A DNA stretch of 58,039 nucleotides from a virus: the IMG/VR virus record IMGVR_UViG_3300037246_001186, positions 1 through 58,039 of that record; one strand, written 5' to 3'. The position numbers and the translations under genes are program-made. Below, in pieces: positions 25,588 to 34,406 of the stretch (positions within the stretch are counted from its first letter, which is position 1; each line of letters begins with the position of its first letter). The notes under the pieces are model-generated. The model did no database searches and was not told the origin of the DNA. It saw only the letters and a program-made list of their open reading frames with translations.

Positions 25588-27540
25588 TCAAAATCTATTT
25601 CCACCAAACCCAGCAGTTCTAACTGCGTTTGCGGTCGGGATAGTACCAAGCCTCTCAGCCTCTCTTGTTCTAGCTTGGATGAACTGATTGCGCTCCGTAG
25701 GATCGAATATCCCGAGCCTACTCAGCTCGGATACTAGATCGCTATTGAACTGAGCTAGCGCTTGGTTCACCTGCGCCCGCGCCACGGCGGCCATCTGATC
25801 AGCAACTGCTCTGGCACTGCGAGCCTGGATACCCCCGAAGATCCCACCAGTTCTATTGATACTTCGGCGTGCCTGACCAAGTGACTGCAATGTTGAGAAG
25901 ACATCAGACGTGTCAAGACCCAAGCTCCCACCGGCTCTGCGCCCGCTGTCATCACCACCAGCTCCGCCGACGCCACCTCCTCCAATGCCACTCGCTGCGG
26001 CGGAAGCATCGTCAAATGCACCTGCCGCACCCTCCGCCTCTTGCCGCATGCGCGAGGTCTGATCGGCGGCTAGTGCGATCACATCGGCGAGAGTCTTAGT
26101 AGCAGGCAACAAGTTCTCACGAGTCATCCCAGTCATCTCTCGTAGCATCTCAAGCCTCTTTGCCAACCCTCTGTTTATATTTATGGTCACTCCCTCTTGT
26201 TCCCGCGCATGAGTAACCATCTCATCCATATTCTGTCTAGCGGAAGAAGTAAAGGTGTGAACTCCTCTCCAAAGCTTGGCCAAGGTGCTCGTCTTATCAA
26301 CGTTGTCCCTGATGGCAGCAGAAGCAGCCTCTGTCTCCGTCACCACGTCCTCAGCTGCCCGAGCTACCTGCTCGATCGCAAACTTCGTCGCATCAGACTC
26401 GGACTTCATCTTCGCGATCTCGCCAGCTATTTGACCGAGATCCTTCTTCATCTCGCTAGATGTCTTTCTCAACTCCCCCATGAACGGAAGGCGAGAGAAC
26501 GCCTCAATCAGATTAGCGATAGTCTTCTGAATATCGAAAGCTAGATCCTTAGCGATGATACTCAGCTCCAAAGAACCGATCTTTACCACTCCAATCACTT
26601 GGGCGATGAACAACTTAACATTCGCAATCCAAATGGGTACATTCAAGGACGTGTCTGCAATCTTATCAATCGTCGCAAGGAGGCTAGTAGCCATACCCTT
26701 AAACATATCAGTCATCGCCGCCTTGTTCTGGCGCGCCATACCCACTATCACCTTGACAGCACCAATCCCAGCCTTGGTCAGGGCGTCGAGAACTGGATTG
26801 ATCGCATCACCCACAGCGATCTTGAGATCCAAGAAGGCATTGATGAGCCGCTTGCGCAGACCCTGGGTAGTGTCGGCAACCTTACGGGAGAAATCCCCCA
26901 AGATCTCAGTAGTGAACTTGAATGCCTCTCCGGCCTTCAGTTGCTCCTCAGTGAGAACAGACAAAACAGGAAACGTCTCGCGCAACTCACCAAGCATACC
27001 AGCCATCGTCTTACCAAACTGGAACGCAGACTGGAGAGCATCGCGACCGGTGGCGGAGGAATAGTCCAACACCGCCTTGGTGCTCATAACCAGGGTGTCC
27101 GACTGAACACCAAGAATCGAAAGGGTCTTGGCAATTGAAAGTGTCATCGTTCTACTGTGCTGAGTGGAATCCTGCATCGCCTGCGCGAATTCCTCAAGTT
27201 CCTTAGTGACCGTCCCTACGTTGCTGACACCCTGTAGCGACAGCGATACAGCCAAGTTCCGGACAGACTGCTGCATATCAGCAGCAGCCTGGGAGCTTTC
27301 CTTTAAGAAACCAATCAAGCTCTTCAGTGGTGCAGTAACCCCACGGATGATCCCGGGGAGCACCAACATCAGGTCTCTGAGGACCGCAAGGTTCTTAGCG
27401 AATGATCCGAAGCCCGCACCGGACTTCTTCACGTTCTTGCCCATCTTGTCTAAAGCCTTCGTAGCCCGCGAAAGAGCTTGGATGAAACCCTTGGCGTCTA
27501 GGTCTAATTGGCCTGTAACCTTGCCAGCATTAAACGACAC
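25588..27540 (-). CDS. Tail tape measure protein
   Basis: 650 residues from a GTG at 27540. Long alpha-helical protein with a hydrophobic central segment (LLATIDKIADTSLNVPIWIA, then IAQVIGVV) and Gly-rich linker (ASGIGGGGVGGAGGDDSG). These are hallmarks of tape measure proteins, which set tail length and help DNA entry. At the usual ratio it predicts a tail of roughly 100 nm. It directly follows the two chaperone reading frames. Confidence 0.85.
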   Translation of the reverse strand: MSFNAGKVTGQLDLDAKGFIQALSRATKALDKMGKNVKKSGAGFGSFAKNLAVLRDLMLVLPGIIRGVTAPLKSLIGFLKESSQAAADMQQSVRNLAVSLSLQGVSNVGTVTKELEEFAQAMQDSTQHSRTMTLSIAKTLSILGVQSDTLVMSTKAVLDYSSATGRDALQSAFQFGKTMAGMLGELRETFPVLSVLTEEQLKAGEAFKFTTEILGDFSRKVADTTQGLRKRLINAFLDLKIAVGDAINPVLDALTKAGIGAVKVIVGMARQNKAAMTDMFKGMATSLLATIDKIADTSLNVPIWIANVKLFIAQVIGVVKIGSLELSIIAKDLAFDIQKTIANLIEAFSRLPFMGELRKTSSEMKKDLGQIAGEIAKMKSESDATKFAIEQVARAAEDVVTETEAASAAIRDNVDKTSTLAKLWRGVHTFTSSARQNMDEMVTHAREQEGVTININRGLAKRLEMLREMTGMTRENLLPATKTLADVIALAADQTSRMRQEAEGAAGAFDDASAAASGIGGGGVGGAGGDDSGRRAGGSLGLDTSDVFSTLQSLGQARRSINRTGGIFGGIQARSARAVADQMAAVARAQVNQALAQFNSDLVSELSRLGIFDPTERNQFIQARTREAERLGTIPTANAVRTAGFGGNRF

Positions 27541-27792
27541 TTACAATCCTTTTCTCGCTTTGAGATGCGATGCCTTCACAGCACTCTCTACCTTATCCTC
27601 GAACGGTTCTGTTGATTCAGGTGCGAGTACATCCAACATCCCACCACCAAGATAAACGAACTCACCTAGTGTCAACGTTCCGTCACTCAGATTCCTCAGC
27701 GTGTACTGCGGGTAGAAGTTCAGGAACTTCGCTATCAGCCCCCTCGTCGGGCTCCCCCCCTTCTTCCTCCGTGCGAAAGGACAACCTCCCAA
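27541..27792 (-). CDS. Tail assembly chaperone extension, reached by frameshift
   Basis: Open frame of up to 83 codons lacking a convincing start of its own. It overlaps the chaperone gene end and continues to the base before the tape measure start. The protein portion GLIAKFLNFYPQYTLRNL to the end is the likely T extension of a G-T pair. Ribosomes would enter from the 27683 frame at the G7 run 27754-27760 by a -2 (equivalently +1) shift; the -1 frame hits a stop within a few codons. Confidence 0.75.
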   Translation of the reverse strand: MGGCPFARRKKGGSPTRGLIAKFLNFYPQYTLRNLSDGTLTLGEFVYLGGGMLDVLAPESTEPFEDKVESAVKASHLKARKGL

Positions 27793-28123
27793 GCGTGTTG
27801 AGCGCTTCGGTTGCGGGCTTCAAGAGCGCCGCCTCCTCCGGGGGTGTCAGATCCTTCCTATCCATCGCCTTCCCCACGGTGGGGGACAGAGCGCGCAGGA
27901 TAGGGCGTAGGAACTCGAACACTTTCTTGGTGAACGCGTGAGAATCCTTCGCGTTCTCATCGTCATCTGGCAGCAGGGGGATCACATCGTCATTGAAGAT
28001 GCTCGACGCATTGAGGAGTGAGAAGACAGTCCCTCCCAGGATGTGCTCCTCACCTCGGAATCGGATGATGATTGGCTTGAAGTCCTCTGCTGCTGCGTCG
28101 ATGTCGAAGATATCTGTAGACAC
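27683..28123 (-). CDS. Tail assembly chaperone (G-type)
   Basis: 146 residues from a GTG at 28123 with AAGGAG upstream. FKPIIIRFRGEEHILGG near the N-terminus and an acidic C-terminus (EEEGGEPDEG) fit the G component of tail assembly chaperones, which bind the tape measure during tail building. A run of seven G in the last third allows a fraction of ribosomes to enter the 27541 frame. It lies between the tail tube protein and tape measure as expected. Confidence 0.75.
   Translation of the reverse strand: MSTDIFDIDAAAEDFKPIIIRFRGEEHILGGTVFSLLNASSIFNDDVIPLLPDDDENAKDSHAFTKKVFEFLRPILRALSPTVGKAMDRKDLTPPEEAALLKPATEALNTLGRLSFRTEEEGGEPDEGADSEVPELLPAVHAEESE
27754..27760 (-). promoter_or_regulatory. 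Programmed frameshift slippery site (G7)
   Basis: On the minus strand the mRNA reads GAA-GGG-GGG-GAG in the chaperone frame. The seven consecutive G would let tRNAs on GGG re-pair after a -2 slip, giving the frame of the downstream extension. Phage Mu uses a -2 shift on a G-rich site in the same gene pair. The shift here is read from frame geometry, not measured. Confidence 0.7.
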
Positions 28124-28150
28124 GGTTATATACACTCCTTGAGTAGAAGT

Positions 28151-28233
28151 GCCTGGGGGCAACATACCCCCAGGCGCTGTTCATGTTTCCTCGATACTCT
28201 CAAAAAAGCCCGAGTAGACTTTTGGTACCGAGG
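28151..28233 (-). terminator. Paired hairpins after the tail tube gene, including repeat copy B
   Basis: Two structures lie between the tail tube and chaperone genes. The first in transcription order (28233-28189) has 9-bp outer arms (CCTCGGTAC with one G-U pair) around CAAAAG/CTTTTG and carries the shared core AAAAAGCCCGAGTAGACTT with a T-tract. The second is a perfect 9-bp GC hairpin (28151-28159 with 28167-28175, loop of 7). They probably lower expression past the highly made tail tube gene or stabilise its 3-prime end. Confidence 0.65.
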
Positions 28234-28241
28234 AAGAGTTA

Positions 28242-28766
28242 CTAGCCGCCACTGACAACCGATCCGGAGTAGATCCGGTACGGAGTCTCAACCCCACTGA
28301 TGGTCGTCCGGTACAGCTGGAACGTCACCGGAGTAACCATCTGGTTCTCCTCCGACAACACAACGTCACCAAGCTCAACCGGCGCGGCCTTTTCGGCGAT
28401 CAGAGTCATGCTCCCATCGCGAGCGACGATCCGCAGCTCCTTGGCATTGGCGCGGAACGAATCCCCGGGCACTGCCTTCGGCAAGAGAACCACAGTCCCA
28501 CTCACCCCATCTTGGCTGGTAGCGAATGGATAGATGACCCCCGAAAGGGTAGGCAACCCAGTCGAGTCTGACACGGGGATGGTGAACATCGTCGTGTCAC
28601 CTCGGCGGAGAGTATCCACCGGATTGACGTTGCCCTCATCATTCGCCGTCAAATCCAAGTTCTCAAGAGTCGTGGACCATACCACGTCACCAAACACCCG
28701 AACCTGGGTGCCCCCAAAGTACACATCCGCGGACAGCCCGTGGACGGTATCTGTTGCAAACGCCAT
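28242..28766 (-). CDS. Major tail (tube) protein
   Basis: 174 residues; GGAGGT upstream of the ATG. Beta-rich with no Cys, LDLTANDEGNVNPVDTLRRG in the middle and FQLYRTTISGVETPYRIYSG near the end, consistent with tail tube subunits. Its position before the chaperone pair and the hairpins that follow it match a gene expressed at high level. Confidence 0.75.
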   Translation of the reverse strand: MAFATDTVHGLSADVYFGGTQVRVFGDVVWSTTLENLDLTANDEGNVNPVDTLRRGDTTMFTIPVSDSTGLPTLSGVIYPFATSQDGVSGTVVLLPKAVPGDSFRANAKELRIVARDGSMTLIAEKAAPVELGDVVLSEENQMVTPVTFQLYRTTISGVETPYRIYSGSVVSGG

Positions 28767-28767
28767 T

Positions 28768-29187
28768 CTATGTACCTCCGTCCTTTCTGATTAGTGCGTC
28801 AAAGTTCACGCTGAACATGAACCGCTCTGGTGGCTGTCCAGCTGACGGCCCCAGCGGGACCGATTGTGGCAGCGCAATCGCGCGAATCCACAGTACATCG
28901 TGACCCGCAAGAGTCACGCTGATTCGTTCATTCAATCTATCGTAGACAGCACGACACGCCGTCTGCCCACTCACCATATCGTTCGAGTCCACCAGCGCCT
29001 GGAAAGCATACTGCTCCTTGGCAGCGTGGGGGAACGGCAACCCTCCGGTCTGATTGATCACCACGTAGGTGTCGGCACCAGTCTCCCGGCGCAGGTTCTC
29101 TTGGATACAGACGCCAGACTGTGCATTGATCGTACCCACACTACCGGACACCAGATCGTCCACAACCGCTTTAAGGAAGTCAGCCAT
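28768..29187 (-). CDS. Tail terminator / minor tail protein
   Basis: 139 residues. The pattern ADFLKAVVDDLVSG, TYVVINQTGG, YAFQALVDSNDM, ACRAVYDRLNE and RFMFSVNFDALI matches small tail-terminator-type proteins, which cap the tail tube and join it to the head. Order neck, terminator, tube supports this. Confidence 0.65.
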   Translation of the reverse strand: MADFLKAVVDDLVSGSVGTINAQSGVCIQENLRRETGADTYVVINQTGGLPFPHAAKEQYAFQALVDSNDMVSGQTACRAVYDRLNERISVTLAGHDVLWIRAIALPQSVPLGPSAGQPPERFMFSVNFDALIRKDGGT

Positions 29188-29654
29188 TACCTTCGGCGCC
29201 TCCCACTCCGTCGTCTCCCAGCACCCCGGCGCCCGCCCTCAGCCCCTCGCCAAAACGCGATGAGTGCCTTGCCCAGATTCTTCGACATCGCATCCTGCAT
29301 GAACCGAAGAGGTCGCTCCATGTACTTAGGACCAGCGGGTCCAAGGTTGTTGCCAGGCTTGCGCCGCGTGCGTGGCCCTCTTGCATCTTCTGGATTCTCA
29401 TGCGCAGCGGCAGCATGCGAAACGTTGAACGTCACGCTAGCTATGATACGCTTCCCCTTATCCTCAACCCGAACAGTAGTACTTGCCTCCAGATCGCCAA
29501 TATCATGAGGTGCCAGCTCCACGGACAGTGCCTCAAGCGTATTCCCAAGGCGCAGCATCCCCTGCTCTGCAACGGTAGCGTACACCCCCGCGCCGAACTC
29601 GTCAATCATCTCAACGAGACCATCAATGGGTATGCTGAGACCTGACTCTGCCAC
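29187..29654 (-). CDS. Neck / tail completion protein (HK97 gp10-like)
   Basis: 155 residues from a GTG at 29654. SIPIDGLVEMIDEFGAG at the start and SVTFNVSHAAAAHENPED in the middle match the HK97 gp10-type tail completion family. The C-terminal 20 residues are extremely Arg/Gly-rich, suggesting contact with DNA or acidic surfaces. It lies between head closure and tail terminator genes. Confidence 0.65.
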   Translation of the reverse strand: MAESGLSIPIDGLVEMIDEFGAGVYATVAEQGMLRLGNTLEALSVELAPHDIGDLEASTTVRVEDKGKRIIASVTFNVSHAAAAHENPEDARGPRTRRKPGNNLGPAGPKYMERPLRFMQDAMSKNLGKALIAFWRGAEGGRRGAGRRRSGRRRR

Positions 29655-29974
29655 TACACCCTCTCCTGAAGCTGCAATCCAATATGATCCACGACCCCAC
29701 GATCACTCCGACCGGGGATGACCTTCAATACGATGTAGGTTACGGCACTCACCACCATCTGATCGCGTCTCTCTACGTCAGTGCCCGCAGGCACGAAGGC
29801 CAGCGCGTCGGTGGAGTTGACCTCGCCTGTGGTACTGATGAGGGCCTGCATCTTACGATCAAAGAACGCACACTTGATCGAAGTAGTAGTCTCTCCAGCT
29901 ATGAGCTGGTTACGCTCATTCAGCGTAGGTCGCGACAACAAGGCGGGCGTCCGCATCCGAATTGCTGTGCCCAT
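29654..29974 (-). CDS. Head-tail joining (head closure) protein
   Basis: 106 residues of compact beta-rich protein (IKCAFFDRKMQALIS, VVSAVTYIVLKVIPGRSD), the size and position of head closure or stopper proteins that seal the portal after packaging. TGATG overlap with the gene before it. Assigned by order and size. Confidence 0.55.
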   Translation of the reverse strand: MGTAIRMRTPALLSRPTLNERNQLIAGETTTSIKCAFFDRKMQALISTTGEVNSTDALAFVPAGTDVERRDQMVVSAVTYIVLKVIPGRSDRGVVDHIGLQLQERV

Positions 29975-31317
29975 CAGCTACACTCCTGATCACTGAACCA
30001 GTTGCTGGTTCCTGCTACTAACCACGCCGCACCAACGGCATCGTCTTTCCAATCGGGGATACCCTCTGTATCCATCCAATCCGGTCCAATGGCACTGTCA
30101 AGCCAATCTGGTGGGAACTCGGGGTCATACCAGTCACACGGCCCTCTCGCTACTTTCGCTACAGTGATGCGAAGCGTCGCCACAAGAGTCTCCAGTGGCC
30201 GACTCGTCTGCAACTGGATGAACTGCGCAGTCGGAGGAGCCACCCGCCACACCTGTACATCAATGATATCCCCATCATCAAGTTCATCGGCATACAGCTG
30301 ATTACAGAACTCAAGCTCAGTCTCTACCTGACCAGTAGGCCAGTCGGCGAAGGCTGTCTCTGACTCGGGGGTCTGACCACCCACTCCATTGAGCCATGTA
30401 CCTGTTCCAATCCGACCAACGAACTCTGTAGTGTCAACTCCTTGCGTCAAGCCTGTACTCTCTCGCGTCTTGATCCCAGTGCTAGTGCTGGTCACATCCT
30501 GATACGCACCACTATTCAAGCTGTACATCTGAATGAACTGAGCCTCATCCTCCCACGGAAGATCCGACTGAATCAACCACCGCGGTCGAAAGCCATTCTG
30601 GCCTCCAATGAATCCATCCCCTGAAGCAAACAGTGTCACGTCAGTGTTAACCGGTGCTAGCCACGTCGCCCCACCACTTCCTGGTGCTAGGTTCTCTGGA
30701 CCATTGTTCGCTCTAACTCTGAAGGCAGCCTGTGTCCAGTCGTCACCGATGCGTTGCCTCCTAATAATGACATTAGGAGTGTTATCATATCCAGCCTGAA
30801 ACACATCACCATTGCTCTCGCGAAGCCTGAAGTTGATCGAATCGTCTTGATCATTGCTTACCTTAAAGCGTAAAGAGACCTCAACCTCTGCTTGTCTCTT
30901 GACTCCCTCGAAAGGTATATTGCCTGTAAATTGACCTGACCGCATGGCCGCATTATTGTCATCTACATAGAAGGCTGCACCAACTGTTGCGATACTCCTT
31001 GGAACATCATCATTATGATCATAAAAGTCATTCGATGGATCAAAGTCAACTTCAACAAAAGCTGAGCTAGTGCTGACAACAACAAATCCAGTGCTATTTC
31101 TATTTCTATGCCATCTGAGTGCAACACCATCAGGACTGCTACTCTCTACCGTTGCCCGGAGGCGCATGATTCCGCCAGTGAAGTTATTAGCCGCCACCTC
31201 CCAAGGTATTGACTCATTGATCTCGCCTGCATGAGTAGCCTCACCATCTGCCAAGCCACCATCATTAAACTTAACCACAAAGTTCACTTGAGACAGGTCA
31301 TTATCAGGAACTCTCAT
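29974..31317 (-). CDS. Structural protein with C-terminal Trp-Asp repeats
   Basis: 447 residues inserted between connector genes. Beta-rich, resembling head fibre or decoration proteins (SQVNFVVKFNDGG, then AEVEVSLRFKVSND). The last 50 residues hold four short units built on DW: CDWYDPEF, PDWLDSAIG, PDWMDTEG and PDWKDDAVG, ending in AWL. Such Trp-rich repeats could bind capsid or tail partners. No family recognised. Confidence 0.55.
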   Translation of the reverse strand: MRVPDNDLSQVNFVVKFNDGGLADGEATHAGEINESIPWEVAANNFTGGIMRLRATVESSSPDGVALRWHRNRNSTGFVVVSTSSAFVEVDFDPSNDFYDHNDDVPRSIATVGAAFYVDDNNAAMRSGQFTGNIPFEGVKRQAEVEVSLRFKVSNDQDDSINFRLRESNGDVFQAGYDNTPNVIIRRQRIGDDWTQAAFRVRANNGPENLAPGSGGATWLAPVNTDVTLFASGDGFIGGQNGFRPRWLIQSDLPWEDEAQFIQMYSLNSGAYQDVTSTSTGIKTRESTGLTQGVDTTEFVGRIGTGTWLNGVGGQTPESETAFADWPTGQVETELEFCNQLYADELDDGDIIDVQVWRVAPPTAQFIQLQTSRPLETLVATLRITVAKVARGPCDWYDPEFPPDWLDSAIGPDWMDTEGIPDWKDDAVGAAWLVAGTSNWFSDQECS

Positions 31318-31336
31318 AGCTAGTTACTCAGATCCT

Positions 31337-31948
31337 CTAAACACGACCAGCACGTCGATTCAACTCGATACGCAATGGTTCCTCTACTACATCACTGATG
31401 AATGGGTGAAAGGGATAGCCCATGTTGCGCGCATCAAAGATGGCCTGCTGAATGATCTCCAGTTTATTCATACCTGTATCAGCCACTGCTCCATTCAGCA
31501 TCTCAAGAATCTCATCACGATTCATGATTGCGTTTGGGAAACGCTTGTCTTTTCTAACTATCTCCTGAGTTCTATAGAACTCACCATCAGGCACCCACTT
31601 ACCATGAATCTGAACAAAGGACTCACCATCACCAGTCCGATCATTCACACCCTTCTGATCACCACCAACAAAGGCACCCTCAGTACGCGCACCTCCCTCG
31701 GGAGCTGCTCTCAGATAGAGGATATAATCATCATCGGCTACCTCTCGCCTATCACCCCACTCATCTGTGTAGGTACAGAACGTGCCCAACCGTCGAGGTG
31801 CGTCCCAAGGCTCACCATCAAGATGACTGAACTCATCCGCATTGGTGAACTCACCATTGATGAACGTACCCTCACGATATCGAATAACCCATGCTCTGGG
31901 CCTGGGTGCGTCGTTATCTCTCGGTGCTGAGTCCTCATAAAGCGGCAC
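31337..31948 (-). CDS. Hypothetical structural-region protein
   Basis: 203 residues from a GTG at 31948, GGGAGG upstream. The N-terminal half is rich in Tyr, Asp and Gly with beta character (AWVIRYREGTFINGEFTNAD), the C-terminal half helical (RDEILEMLNGAVAD, KLEIIQQAIFDARNMGY). The helical part recalls connector or head-fibre anchors. Assigned to the virion by location only. Confidence 0.5.
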   Translation of the reverse strand: MPLYEDSAPRDNDAPRPRAWVIRYREGTFINGEFTNADEFSHLDGEPWDAPRRLGTFCTYTDEWGDRREVADDDYILYLRAAPEGGARTEGAFVGGDQKGVNDRTGDGESFVQIHGKWVPDGEFYRTQEIVRKDKRFPNAIMNRDEILEMLNGAVADTGMNKLEIIQQAIFDARNMGYPFHPFISDVVEEPLRIELNRRAGRV

Positions 31949-31950
31949 TC

Positions 31951-32649
31951 TTACAACCTCCCGGTCACCTTCAGGAGATCGCGAAGGATCGCCTTTGTCT
32001 TGGGTGCGATGAACCGCGCCATCCCATGATTCAACGTAGGAATCCGAGTCTCACTGTACCCACTGCCATACGTTCTCGACTGGACATCGGCCTCCTCGTT
32101 GGTGCTGACGGCGGTGTCGCCCAAACCGTACTCCTCGCTCCCGAAGTGGATTCCATACTCCACCTGGAAAGCCACAGCCTGCTCCAGCACGTCAGGTAGC
32201 CTCGGAGAACCAAAGGGATCCTGGTCCACGAAGCGAGGGAACTTGCTCTCCTGATGAACCATGAACTCAGTCGTTTCCGACAGCGCCACAGTGAACCCAG
32301 TGAGTAGCGTGACTGAATCGGTAGTACTGGCAATGATCTGACGCTTCTGACCAGCGCCGGATTCATTCAAGAGGTGGACGTACACACCGCCCTTCGCCCA
32401 GTAGTTGGGGCGACGATCACCAAACGTGGTTGAAGGGAGAGTCGTGGAGCCGGAGGCTACCACGGCAGAGGGCTTACCGGTGAGGTCATGTGCGATGAAC
32501 CGCACATGCTTCCCCACATAGGCGTCGATCAAGACCTCAGCGTCGTTGATAAACTTCACCGACAACGCCTCGTCTGTGACGCCAGACATCGTATGGATGT
32601 AACCAGCGAGGGCGGAGGGTGCGATATAATTGAACTTCGATGTCGCCAA
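31951..32649 (-). CDS. Head-tail connector protein
   Basis: 232 residues from a TTG at 32649 behind GGAGGGT. DEALSVKFINDAEVLIDAYV near the start and PDVLEQAVAFQVEYGIHFG in the middle are helical segments found in adaptor proteins that bind the portal. KTKAILRDLLKVTGRL ends it. It is the first gene after the capsid terminator, in normal adaptor position. Confidence 0.6.
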   Translation of the reverse strand: MATSKFNYIAPSALAGYIHTMSGVTDEALSVKFINDAEVLIDAYVGKHVRFIAHDLTGKPSAVVASGSTTLPSTTFGDRRPNYWAKGGVYVHLLNESGAGQKRQIIASTTDSVTLLTGFTVALSETTEFMVHQESKFPRFVDQDPFGSPRLPDVLEQAVAFQVEYGIHFGSEEYGLGDTAVSTNEEADVQSRTYGSGYSETRIPTLNHGMARFIAPKTKAILRDLLKVTGRL

Positions 32650-32670
32650 CTGTTACCCTCCGTGCTGCAC

Positions 32671-32704
32671 AAAAGCCCCGCCCGCCACACAGGCAGACGG
32701 GGCT
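32671..32704 (-). terminator. Terminator after the major capsid gene
   Basis: A stem of AGCCCCG with CGGGGCT (arms 32674-32680 and 32698-32704, inner pairs GCC/GGC) is followed in the minus direction by TTTTG. It lies between the capsid stop (32739) and the connector start (32649), so it limits read-through after the most abundant product. Confidence 0.75.
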
Positions 32705-32738
32705 ATGATTCTTTCAATGCGACTCAGCAACCAACCTG

Positions 32739-33545
32739 CTACGGTCGATCAATGACCACCATCAGATTGGAGTCGATGGTCTTCTGACCCCAGATCGCTC
32801 GACCGGAGTAACCGACCGAGAAGTGGCGCGGCTGGTCGAACACCCGAACGTCGATCGTCCGGAGCATGGCCATGGCCAGCGCAACCCGGTGCATGCAGAT
32901 GGCGTCGCCGCCAGTGGCAACCGGGATGTTGTTCGACATGAAGACTTCAAGGCCGAGGACCGTACCAATGAAGCCAGTCTTGTTGATCGTTGAACCAGCA
33001 ACTGCGTCTGCTCGCACGAAGTCATTGGTATTCAAGAGGTCCGAGTAGGCGTTGGGATTCACGACGAGAACGCGATCCGTCTGCGGGGCGTTGTTCTCAT
33101 TGAGGATCTCAATGGCCGAGACCAGCGTGGCCTTGTTGACGGCGCCAGACAGCGTGGTCCCTGCGTTGGCCGCTTCCGCGAAAACGAACTGGTCGATGAC
33201 CGATGCGAGTGCAGCGGAGCGCTGCTTCAGGATCGACTCGCCGAGGGCGACGTTGGCCTGATCCTGCTCTGCATAGCGAACCTGGAAATGGAAGCCCTTC
33301 TCCTTGTCCAGATTCAGCAAGAGAGTGGACTCCGTTGCGTCATCCGGACTGTCGATCAGATTCGACACGTCGTCGATCTGCGCCGTGCTGTACTGGAACT
33401 TCGGAATCCGCACGGCCTCCGCAGCTCCACCTGGATCGACCCAAGTAAGGTTCACGACTTGAGGCGCAATCGCAGCAGCCGCAAACTCTAGGTATGCGAC
33501 ATCACTGAAGCGTGTCGGATAGAAGTTGTTGAAAACGTTGGCCAT
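32739..33545 (-). CDS. Major capsid protein
   Basis: 268 residues, no Cys in the first 215 positions, preceded by a scaffold gene and followed by a terminator. FYPTRFSDVAYLEFAAAAIA, AAEAVRIPKFQY, ASVIDQFVFAEAANAGT and VLVVNPNAYSDLLNTNDF match phage coat proteins of HK97 fold (P22- and SU10-like lineage with N-terminal helix). Late in the chain GGDAICMHRVALAMAM continues the P-domain. The assembled shell uses the separate scaffold at 33609. Confidence 0.85.
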   Translation of the reverse strand: MANVFNNFYPTRFSDVAYLEFAAAAIAPQVVNLTWVDPGGAAEAVRIPKFQYSTAQIDDVSNLIDSPDDATESTLLLNLDKEKGFHFQVRYAEQDQANVALGESILKQRSAALASVIDQFVFAEAANAGTTLSGAVNKATLVSAIEILNENNAPQTDRVLVVNPNAYSDLLNTNDFVRADAVAGSTINKTGFIGTVLGLEVFMSNNIPVATGGDAICMHRVALAMAMLRTIDVRVFDQPRHFSVGYSGRAIWGQKTIDSNLMVVIDRP

Positions 33546-33566
33546 CTGCTATTCATCTCCTGCAAA

Positions 33567-33596
33567 GGCCCATAGGTGGGCCGGGTTTACCAACCC
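33567..33596 (-). other. Two small hairpins between scaffold and capsid genes
   Basis: GGCCCA-TAGG-TGGGCC (33567-33582) and GGGTT-TACC-AACCC (33583-33596) lie in the 63-base gap before the capsid start. The first is followed by TTTGC in the minus direction, too short for a firm terminator call. They may tune the scaffold-to-coat ratio or protect the capsid mRNA end. Confidence 0.5.
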
Positions 33597-33608
33597 AGCC
33601 ACCGAGAG

Positions 33609-34277
33609 CTAGTTGCTCTGTGCGAAGGAGTTGGCGTTGACCGCCTTGGGCCATGTGTGTTCTGAGCGCTTTGCTCGCGCTTGAAAATCCTCAGTCAGTC
33701 GTACTTCCACTGGAGTCGCGAGGTACTCCTCCATCGTAATCAAGTCGTCACCACCACCCTGATTCGCGGGGTTGGAGGGAGTCACTGGCCGACGCGGAGG
33801 CGCCGGAGTCTCATCTCCCGATGGGGCTGGCTTTTCCTTCTTGAAGAGTGCGGGATACTTGGTGACGACTGCTGAAACCGCGGCATCCACGGCGCCCGCT
33901 TCGGGGGTGCCAGCGTCATCCGTCGGAATCGCATCCAGATCAACCAAACCACGCAGTGCCGACGCCTGCTCTCCCGCGAAGCCACTGGCTCCAATCGCAT
34001 CGGAGAGCTGATTGCCAATGGAAAGCTTGGTTACTCGGGCTTCTGCCACGGCTACACGATCATTGGCGATCTGAAGAGCCGCGTCCATGTTCCCAGCGCT
34101 CTGCTCAGCTGCCTGGCGTCGGGCTGATTCAGCCTCGACTTCCGCGTCAGCTTGCTTCTTCGCGGCTGCCTTGAGCCGTCGATTCTCGCCTTGCATCGCG
34201 TCATGCTCTGCCTGGCTGATGGCAACATGGCCTTCGGGGAGTTCGTTGGTGCCTTGCCCTTCTTCTTCCTTGGCCAT
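33609..34277 (-). CDS. Capsid scaffolding protein
   Basis: 222 residues; GGAG upstream of the ATG. Highly charged and Ala-rich with a long coiled coil (AEHDAMQGENRRLKAAAKKQ and onward) and a Pro-rich linker (PAPPRRPVTPSNP), then a short C-terminal helix for coat binding. The composition and place just before the capsid gene identify it as scaffold. Confidence 0.8.
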   Translation of the reverse strand: MAKEEEGQGTNELPEGHVAISQAEHDAMQGENRRLKAAAKKQADAEVEAESARRQAAEQSAGNMDAALQIANDRVAVAEARVTKLSIGNQLSDAIGASGFAGEQASALRGLVDLDAIPTDDAGTPEAGAVDAAVSAVVTKYPALFKKEKPAPSGDETPAPPRRPVTPSNPANQGGGDDLITMEEYLATPVEVRLTEDFQARAKRSEHTWPKAVNANSFAQSN

Positions 34278-34358
34278 GGATATCGCTCCATCGGGTCTAC
34301 AGCTATACAGGCCTGATACATCCGGCTGTGTGCGGATGGGCCTCTCCCGATCAAGTCG

Positions 34359-34406
34359 GGGAATCTCTTACACTCATTACATTAACGACCAGTCCTCGCT
34401 GAACGC
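34359..34406 (-). promoter_or_regulatory. Candidate late promoter 1 (scaffold-capsid)
   Basis: On the minus strand GCGTTC (34406-34401), a 15-nt spacer, then TTAATGTAATGAGTGTA beginning at 34385. The same layout, with GCGTTT and TTAATGTAATGGGTGCA, occurs at 41534-41581 in front of the whole structural operon. This copy overlaps the end of the minor head gene and leads into scaffold and capsid. It does not resemble a sigma-70 promoter, fitting recognition by the phage sigma-like factor. Confidence 0.65.
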
